A DNA stretch of 64,000 nt from UBA967 sp044375555 (GTDB lineage: Bacteria; Verrucomicrobiota; Verrucomicrobiia; Chthoniobacterales; Terrimicrobiaceae). Both the position numbers and the translations under genes were made by a program. Location: contig JBILML010000004.1 in NCBI GenBank assembly GCA_044375555.1, positions 1-64,000 of the forward strand, written 5' to 3'. Below, piece after piece: positions 58,375 to 64,000 of the stretch (positions are counted from its first letter, which is position 1; each line of letters starts with the position of its first letter). A model generated the notes under the pieces. It ran no database searches and was not told where the DNA came from. It saw only the letters and a list, made by a program, of their open reading frames with translations.

Positions 58375-58656
58375 ATGAGCGCCCCCTCGCCAAAAGCCGT
58401 TGATGGCGGACTTGTCAGCTTTAACGGACTCCGCGTCAAAAAATCGACCGTTACCAACTTGGTGGATTCCCTGGTCAAATCCGACCCCATGAAAGCTCCG
58501 ACGGGCGAGAACTTGTCCGACAATCGCCGCCGCGACATCGGTCTTCTCCTCGAAGGTCGCCTCGATCGGGAGAGTTCGCTCCGCCTTCTTTCCACTCTGG
58601 AAGCCGACGAAGTCGCCTTGCGATACCTGACCGGCTTGATGGCCTCCCGAGCCTGA
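58375..58656 (+). CDS. Hypothetical protein
   Basis: The 93-residue product is mixed charged and helical (T-V-T-N-L-V-D-S-L-V-K-S, R-R-R-D-I-G-L-L-L-E-G-R-L-D-R). No signal peptide, membrane helix or recognised family. It sits alone between argB and the aminomutase gene, same strand, 69 bp after argB. Confidence 0.5.
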   Translation: MSAPSPKAVDGGLVSFNGLRVKKSTVTNLVDSLVKSDPMKAPTGENLSDNRRRDIGLLLEGRLDRESSLRLLSTLEADEVALRYLTGLMASRA

Positions 58657-58733
58657 GGCTCTGGTTGATCTCCGAACAGGCGAATCCCCACATTGACAGG
58701 TTTTGCGTTCATCGTAGCCTCACGCCACATTTC

Positions 58734-59921
58734 ATGTCGGACTTTCATTTTGCGTCCACCGATCGCTTCATTTCACACGCTCCCGGGCACTGGCCTGAGG
58801 TTGGTCCTGATTCGTGGAACGACTGGCGTTGGCAGCAGAAAAACCGTGTCACCACTTTAGCCGGCTTGGAGAGTCGGTTGAAGCTCACCACCGAGGAGCG
58901 TGCGGGGGTTCTTCTGGCTGGCAGCAAGCTCGCGCTCGCTGTGACGCCTCACTATTTCAATCTCATCGAACCCGAGAACCCGGATTGCCCGATCCGTCGG
59001 CAAGTGGTTCCTCGCATGGAGGAGGGCTGGGATTCGCCCCACGACATGGCGGACCCTTGCGGAGAAGACGCCGCGATGCCCGTTCCAGGCTTGGTCCACC
59101 GCTACCCGGATCGCGTTCTATTTTTGGTAACCGACCGCTGTGCCTCGTATTGCCGGTATTGCACCCGCAGTCGGGTCGTGAGCGGGGTGGGGGAGCAAGA
59201 ACTCCACACCGACTTTGAGGAGGCCTTCCGCTACTTGGAAAAACACACCGAGATCCGCGATGTCCTACTCTCCGGTGGTGACGCGCTTTTGCTCTCGGAC
59301 TCGAAATTGGAGGGAATCCTGAAACGCCTGCGCAGCATCCGCCACATCGAGTTTTTGCGGATTGGGTCGCGCGTTCCGATTTTCATGCCGCAGCGCATCA
59401 CGCCGGAGCTTTGCGCGATGCTCCGCCAATACCATCCGCTTTGGATGAGTGTGCATGTGAACCACCCGCGCGAATTGACCGTCGAAGTGCGCGACGCCCT
59501 CGGCCGCCTGGCCGACGCCGGGATTCCGCTGGGGAACCAAAGCGTGCTGCTCGCCGGAGTGAACGACAACGCCGCCATCATGCGGGAACTCGTTCACAAG
59601 CTCCTGCTCTGCCGCGTGCGGCCTTATTATCTCTACCAGTGCGATCTCATTCGCGGCTCCTCGCACTTGCGCACTTCGGTTTCAAAAGGCATAGAAATCA
59701 TCGAATCCCTCCGAGGCCACACCAGCGGCTACGCAATTCCCCAGTTCGTCATCGATGCCCCCGGAGGTGGCGGCAAGGTCCCGGTGAATCCGAGCTATGT
59801 CGTCTACCACGACCAGGAAAAAATCGTCCTCCGCAATTTTGAAGGCCGCATTTTCGAATACCCGGAATTGCCCGCGCACCCCGTCTCAAACCACCACGAG
59901 AGCGAATTAGTAACGGTGTAA
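58734..59921 (+). CDS. Lysine 2,3-aminomutase-family radical SAM enzyme
   Basis: The 395-residue product has the radical SAM cluster motif C-A-S-Y-C-R-Y-C (Cys136, 140, 143). The G-G-D-A-L-L-L-S-D segment and the PLP lysine region D-A-P-G-G-G-G-K-V-P-V near the C-terminus follow. Length fits KamA (bacterial EpmB is about 340). KamA converts lysine to beta-lysine, often for compatible solutes; no partner acetyltransferase is adjacent, so lysine or glutamate mutase activity remains open. Confidence 0.85.
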   Translation: MSDFHFASTDRFISHAPGHWPEVGPDSWNDWRWQQKNRVTTLAGLESRLKLTTEERAGVLLAGSKLALAVTPHYFNLIEPENPDCPIRRQVVPRMEEGWDSPHDMADPCGEDAAMPVPGLVHRYPDRVLFLVTDRCASYCRYCTRSRVVSGVGEQELHTDFEEAFRYLEKHTEIRDVLLSGGDALLLSDSKLEGILKRLRSIRHIEFLRIGSRVPIFMPQRITPELCAMLRQYHPLWMSVHVNHPRELTVEVRDALGRLADAGIPLGNQSVLLAGVNDNAAIMRELVHKLLLCRVRPYYLYQCDLIRGSSHLRTSVSKGIEIIESLRGHTSGYAIPQFVIDAPGGGGKVPVNPSYVVYHDQEKIVLRNFEGRIFEYPELPAHPVSNHHESELVTV

Positions 59922-59963
59922 CTTCAGAAAAAAGTGAGCGTGACCCGGGCGCCAGTCTGAGGT

Positions 59964-61394
59964 TCACCCCAGCGCTGATTGGAAGCGGGAGAGGAGTTCA
60001 TGGATCGGCTCGGCACCGACAGCGACCCGGAGAAGGTGGGGGTCGATCCCGCAGGAGCGGGCCCAGTCCAATTCGTGATAGTGGGCCAATTGCACATACG
60101 GGCAGACCAGTGTGTAGGAGGTTCCAAGGCTGATTCCGTGGTTCACCGCGAGGCGCTCGAAAATCTCTGGAGTATGCTTTTCGGCGTTTTTCGGAAGGAA
60201 GGAAAGAACGGCACCATAACCGCCCCGGGGCTTGCGAAGGGAATTATAAGCGGGCGAGGGGTCGAGGCTCGGATGCCAGACGGATTCGACAGTGGGATGG
60301 TTGGAAAGAAAACGCGCCAACTCGAGGGCGTTGGCGTTGCAAATCTGCATCCTCTCTGGAAAGTCGCGTGAGTTTTTTTCCAATACCTCCAAGTCGCTGG
60401 AATAAATCCCATGCGTTGTCGGCAGGAAGGATTCAAGGTCGGGGTGTTTGGAGCAACAGAGCAGCGCGCCGGCCAACACATCGCCTTCGCCGGAGATGGC
60501 TTTTGTGAGACTCGTGGCCACGAGGTCGCAGTGGGGAAGGACATCGACATTGAAGCTCGTGCCGATCGTGTCATCCACGACGACAGGGATATCAAAGCGC
60601 CGCCCCAAATCGGCCAATGCGGGAAGGTTGGGCGTGTGGAGGAGCGGGTTGCTCGGCACCTCGCAGAAAATCCCGGCGATTGTTTCGTTCTGCAAAAGCT
60701 CGGCGAGGCGCTGGAGATCGGCATCATCTCCACGAGGAAAAAATTCCACGCCCGGCCCAAACTTTTGCAGGATTTTCAGCGTGTCGGTGTAGGGGAAACC
60801 AAACATGACCATTCGCTTTCCAGGTCGGCGGGAAAGCAAAGTCTGAAAGGCGGCGTAAATAGCCGCCATGCCGCTCGGGTGGAGGCTGATTTTTTCGGCT
60901 TCGGCACCGCTCCAACCAGCAAGACGGGTTCGGAGTTCCAGCTCCAGGCGAGGATTTGCTGGGGCGAGGATTTGGGTTTTGAGCCAATCCTCGGCCGCAC
61001 GGGAGGAGAGGATTCGTCCGGCGTGCTGCCAATAAGCTCGAGCGGAGGCATGGGCGCTGGATGGAAAAAAGGCTGCCGGAATGCCGTTCACCATCTTCGC
61101 TGTTCCCCCGGTGAGAGCCGCGCATTCTTGGGCGGCTATTTCATCGGAAAAAGGAAGGACCTCAAATCCCTCGGCAGGGGCAAGAACCTCGCAAACCCGC
61201 TGGATGAGGGGGTGTAGAAAAAACCGGGGATAACCGGTCTTCATGCGGTCAATCACTCGGGACTCCTTTTCCTCGTATCCAATCACATCCGCCCAAGTCG
61301 GCAGACACACCGAAACGGCATGAAGCGAGTTCGGGATCGGAAAACCCAAATCCTCGCTCCGGCAGAGTGGATGGGAATGAAGCGGATGGATCAT
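59964..61394 (-). CDS. Cys/Met-metabolism PLP enzyme (cystathionine gamma-synthase-like)
   Basis: The 476-residue product is longer than the family norm (about 390). An N-terminal extension of about 130 residues precedes the PLP domain. The domain has S-L-H-P-S-G-M-A-A-I, the PLP lysine in S-L-T-K-A-I-S-G, and the end R-V-A-V-G-A-E-P. Cystathionine gamma-synthase is the best guess; a gamma-lyase is possible. Its ATG overlaps the stop of the C-S lyase gene, so the two are coupled. Confidence 0.8.
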   Translation of the reverse strand: MIHPLHSHPLCRSEDLGFPIPNSLHAVSVCLPTWADVIGYEEKESRVIDRMKTGYPRFFLHPLIQRVCEVLAPAEGFEVLPFSDEIAAQECAALTGGTAKMVNGIPAAFFPSSAHASARAYWQHAGRILSSRAAEDWLKTQILAPANPRLELELRTRLAGWSGAEAEKISLHPSGMAAIYAAFQTLLSRRPGKRMVMFGFPYTDTLKILQKFGPGVEFFPRGDDADLQRLAELLQNETIAGIFCEVPSNPLLHTPNLPALADLGRRFDIPVVVDDTIGTSFNVDVLPHCDLVATSLTKAISGEGDVLAGALLCCSKHPDLESFLPTTHGIYSSDLEVLEKNSRDFPERMQICNANALELARFLSNHPTVESVWHPSLDPSPAYNSLRKPRGGYGAVLSFLPKNAEKHTPEIFERLAVNHGISLGTSYTLVCPYVQLAHYHELDWARSCGIDPHLLRVAVGAEPIHELLSRFQSALG

Positions 61395-62536
61395 CGGCTT
61401 GCCAAGGCCCTCGCCATGCGGGCGAGTGCCTCGTCGAGTTGGGAGCGGGGACACCCGAAGTTGAGCCGCAGAAATCCTTGCGGCGCTCCGAATGGCACAC
61501 CGTCCGAGAGGCCCACGCCGTGGTCTTCGAAAAACTTTGCTGCATTGGGGAGTTTCAATTCCCGCGCATCGAGCCAAGCCAGGTAGGTCGCCTCGAGATG
61601 CCAGGTGCGAATCCCCGGCAACGAGCTGGCGACGAAATCCTCCACGCGGTCGCGGTTCAAGCGCAGCGTTTGGATCATCTCCCGGTGCCAAGGCCATCCA
61701 AACTTCAGCGCGGCCTCGCACCCGGCATAGCCGAGAGCATTGATTTCCGTAATCAGGCCCCGTGCGGATTTTTGAAACATGCGTCGTGTGTTGGCGTCAG
61801 GAATGACGACAAAAGCGCACGCCAGACCGGCCAGATTGAAGGTTTTGCTGGGCGCGAACATCGACAGAACCGGCGGACCGGCGGGACCCGCGAGTTTCAG
61901 CCCGCTCGTGTGAGGCAAATCGTCGAGCACCAAGTCGCAGTGGATTTCATCCGAGATGAGCACGAGTCCGTGACGGCAGCAGAACTCGGCAAGCCGCTCC
62001 AGTGTGGCGCGTGGAAAAACTCGGCCAACGGGATTGTGGGGATTGCAAAGAATGAAAAGTTTGGTGTTTGGCGTGACGGCTGACTCCAACCCATCGAAAT
62101 CGATCTCCCAGACGCCGTTAATTTCCATCAAATCCACGGTTTTCAGACCCACTCCCGCAAATTCTGGTGAGGACAAAAATGGGGGATATACCGGCGTGCA
62201 AGTGAGGACTTCTGAGCCCGCTGGAACGAAGGCGCGACACGCGACATTCAGCGCTGGGACCAATCCCGGAAACCACACGATTTGGTCTGGCGTGACCTCC
62301 GCCCCTTGGCGTTCGCGCAGATACGCTATCGCGGCCTCGACCGTTGACGAAGGAGGCACCGTGTAGCCGAAGACTCCGTGGGATACTCGGTCGTGCAGGG
62401 CCTCGATGATTTCCGGGGCCGAAGTGAAATCCATATCGGCGACCCACATCGGAATCACATCCCGCCCGGCGTAACGCTCCCACTTGAGCGAACCGCTGCC
62501 GGCGCGGTCGGGGCAGGTATTGAAATCGTAGTTCAC
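61391..62536 (-). CDS. MalY/PatB-family C-S lyase (cystathionine beta-lyase-like)
   Basis: The 381-residue class I/II PLP enzyme has the MalY/PatB start (W-V-A-D-M-D-F) and the PLP lysine in A-P-S-K-T-F-N-L-A-G. N-P-H-N-P-V-G-R and R-L-N-F-G-C-P complete the signature. PatB-type enzymes cleave cystathionine to homocysteine. With the coupled downstream gene this makes a two-step transsulfuration pair feeding methionine. Confidence 0.88.
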   Translation of the reverse strand: MNYDFNTCPDRAGSGSLKWERYAGRDVIPMWVADMDFTSAPEIIEALHDRVSHGVFGYTVPPSSTVEAAIAYLRERQGAEVTPDQIVWFPGLVPALNVACRAFVPAGSEVLTCTPVYPPFLSSPEFAGVGLKTVDLMEINGVWEIDFDGLESAVTPNTKLFILCNPHNPVGRVFPRATLERLAEFCCRHGLVLISDEIHCDLVLDDLPHTSGLKLAGPAGPPVLSMFAPSKTFNLAGLACAFVVIPDANTRRMFQKSARGLITEINALGYAGCEAALKFGWPWHREMIQTLRLNRDRVEDFVASSLPGIRTWHLEATYLAWLDARELKLPNAAKFFEDHGVGLSDGVPFGAPQGFLRLNFGCPRSQLDEALARMARALASR

Positions 62537-62932
62537 AGAAATTCAGAAAACATCATCACTCCCGTGGCGACAAGGCTGAGGCTTGTCATCGTAAAAAATC
62601 TCGTTGCCCAACCTTGACTTTGGATTCCCTCTGACGAGATTTTTTCCCAGCCCCCTTTGTTCTTTTCCATCTCTCACCAAATTTCAGCGGCTTCGGCCGC
62701 AAAGGATTTGCCCTTCTGTGTTCGCGATTAAACGAAACAAACTCCCGGGCCGATGTTTCATTAAACCCGGAGGCTCAGCTCTCGGTCGAAATGACAGGCC
62801 TTTATTGGAAGTCAGATTAACCGCGGGCGGTCATCCACCCTAAACTTAGGGAACGGGAACTGATTCGAAACGGCACAAGAGGGGCAATTTTTTTGTCTGC
62901 GAATCGGAACCCCTCCAGTAGCGGAGTTTTTC
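62537..62932. other. 396-bp gap with hairpins upstream of the transsulfuration genes
   Basis: It lies between recQ and the PatB-like gene, both on the minus strand. I see the inverted repeat at 62593-62645, a small hairpin GACAAG / CTTGTC about 50 bp upstream of the PatB-like start, and nothing resembling a gene. The open frames here lack family features. Confidence 0.5.
62593..62645. promoter_or_regulatory. 12-bp perfect inverted repeat, possible leader hairpin or attenuator
   Basis: AAAAAATCTCGT and ACGAGATTTTTT are exact reverse complements with a 29-bp loop, 57 bp upstream of the PatB-like start codon. A T run ends the stem on both strands, so it can act as a terminator either way. It matches none of the SAM riboswitch cores I know. 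Confidence 0.5.
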
Positions 62933-64000
62933 CTACAGGGAGGCTTCCAGATGATCCAAAACTCGGGCGAAGGGGATGGCTTCGAGAAAGCCAAAGGCGT
63001 CATGGCGAGTGAGGCGGTCGCGGGTTGTGGCGGGGCTGCTGATGCCGCAGAGAAATCGTGCGAGTGCGCGTTTGCTTCGCAGGGCTGCGTGGCCTTCGTT
63101 GCGGAGGGCTTGGATGGTTGCGATGTCTTCGGATGTAATTTCTGGAATGGGGGACGCCGGCAGGGATGTGGCGATTTGGCCCGCGCATGCTCCGCAATGA
63201 CCGCAGGGTTTTGGGAGTTTCTCACCGAAGTAGGCGAGTAGGCGCGCGGTCAGGCAGCCTGGTTCCGTGGCGAAGTTGATGATGCCTTCCAACCTCTCGA
63301 GGTCGCGTGCCTCGCGGTTAGTAAAGAGTTCGAAAAGCCAGGAGGCCACTTCGTGTGGAGTTCGATTTTTCGAATCGGGCAGAAGATGGAAGCGATGCCG
63401 GAGTCCGGCGGGCTTCATCTCGATATCGCCGGCTTCCTCGAGATATCGAAGGGCTTTGATGATTCGGTCTTTCGACTCGCCGATGGCGGTGGCCGAAGCC
63501 TCGATATCGAGTGTCAGGAGCCGGTATCCGCGTTTGCCCGAGTCGAAGATGGACTTGAGGAAACGCTGCCGGGCGGGCGTGTGGCCTGCGATGACGCGAT
63601 CCTCAGGATGACGAAAGGCGAGTTGATAGCGCGAGTGGAACATTCCCGCAGGCTCGAGGAGGCGCTCTTTTTCAAGATGGGCGATGACCGTTTCGAGAAC
63701 GAGTTGGCGGATGTCCGTGGTGCGCGAGAGATCGTATCGGCTGATGTCGAATTCCTCGCCTTGGCGGAGCAGGTGGTCCACCAAGCGGCGGAGTGAGGGT
63801 TCGTCCGGAGTGTCGCCCAAGATGAAGTTGCGAAGAACGGTGAGATCGTCCGCACAGGCGAGTAGCTCGCATCGGGATGGCAATCCGTCACGGCCCGCGC
63901 GGCCGATTTCCTGCTGATAGTTTTCGAGGGTTTTCGGCAGGTTGAAATGGATCACCGAGCGGATGTCGGCCTTGTCGATCCCCATGCCAAAAGCGATCGT
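62933..64000 (-). CDS. recQ: ATP-dependent DNA helicase RecQ, C-terminal part (runs off the window end)
   Basis: The visible 355 residues start within helicase motif V/VI (F-G-M-G-I-D-K-A-D-I-R, then Q-E-I-G-R-A-G-R-D-G). The RecQ-Ct zinc-binding Cys residues follow (C, then C-G-H-C-G-A-C) and then a winged-helix region and a C-terminal tail. No clear HRDC domain is seen; the tail (R-S-K-R-A-L-A-R-F-L-C-G) resembles other RecQ ends. RecQ unwinds 3'-5' in repair and recombination. The N-terminus lies beyond 64000. Confidence 0.9.
   Translation of the reverse strand, partial: TIAFGMGIDKADIRSVIHFNLPKTLENYQQEIGRAGRDGLPSRCELLACADDLTVLRNFILGDTPDEPSLRRLVDHLLRQGEEFDISRYDLSRTTDIRQLVLETVIAHLEKERLLEPAGMFHSRYQLAFRHPEDRVIAGHTPARQRFLKSIFDSGKRGYRLLTLDIEASATAIGESKDRIIKALRYLEEAGDIEMKPAGLRHRFHLLPDSKNRTPHEVASWLFELFTNREARDLERLEGIINFATEPGCLTARLLAYFGEKLPKPCGHCGACAGQIATSLPASPIPEITSEDIATIQALRNEGHAALRSKRALARFLCGISSPATTRDRLTRHDAFGFLEAIPFARVLDHLEASL

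Noticed and set aside
62537..62932. SAM or SAH riboswitch upstream of the PatB-like gene
   Set aside because: No core motif of the known SAM or SAH riboswitch classes is found; only inverted repeats are visible.

Overview
The window is a dense (about 90% coding), GC-rich (roughly 60%) stretch of bacterial chromosome. It most resembles a member of the Verrucomicrobiota. The pointers are a large beta-strand-repeat surface protein ending in a PEP-CTERM-like anchor, a stand-alone OvoA-C-terminal-type methyltransferase, a Pur-alpha-like small protein, many intergenic GC-rich palindromes, and start codons that mostly lack a Shine-Dalgarno sequence. There is no rRNA operon, CRISPR array, prophage or complete insertion sequence. 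The taxonomic call is an inference from gene content, not from a phylogeny.

Layout. 0-8 kb: the tail of an IS110-type transposase, tRNA-Cys, a YdbH/YnbE-YdbL-like envelope operon (minus strand), the surface repeat protein and a palindrome-rich gap. 8-13 kb (minus): rfbA, rfbB, a Pur-alpha-like protein, an M29 aminopeptidase and a YqjD-YqjE-YqjK-like trio. 13-20 kb (plus): galK, then a tightly overlapping run cysE-nifS-SprT-HlyD-ABC ATPase-ABC permease. 20-31 kb: two methyltransferases including the ovothiol-type one, yifB, tRNA-Asp, an epimerase/M20 peptidase/cysS/hexapeptide run, ndk, pdxA, rpsA and a CGWS glutaredoxin. 31-38 kb is the accessory zone: a J-domain protein, ispD, a Phd/zeta-like toxin-antitoxin pair inserted at the end of ispD, dppBC-like permeases, an ORF invaded by a palindromic element, and a decayed AbiE-like pair. 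38-48 kb: rpoA-rplQ, argD-argF, a Pro/Ala-rich membrane protein, trxA, a CorA-like transporter, an esterase-fold protein with a substituted nucleophile, a lipocalin, an SbtA-like transporter and fabD. 48-64 kb: a BrnTA-like remnant abutting glgB, cutA-mnmA, gltX-argC-argJ-argB, a lysine-2,3-aminomutase-like radical SAM enzyme, a transsulfuration pair and the C-terminal part of recQ.

How the genes work together. Arginine synthesis is split in two: gltX-argCJB, with argC starting inside the gltX stop, and argDF about 14 kb away. Sulfur metabolism recurs: cysE and a cysteine desulfurase, cystathionine synthase/lyase-type enzymes, mnmA, and an orphan ovothiol methyltransferase. Translational coupling through ATGA or GTGA overlaps is very common.

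The least ordinary parts are: (i) a toxin-antitoxin pair flanked by a perfect 42-bp repeat of the ispD 3' end, so that the toxin now carries the old IspD tail and its stop overlaps the dppB start; (ii) a roughly 155-bp palindromic element present twice, once supplying the C-terminus of an ORF; (iii) an AbiEi-like gene needing a -1 shift at an A_AAG site; (iv) a BrnT-like reading frame that begins directly after, and in frame with, the glgB stop codon; and (v) a YnbE-YdbL fusion.
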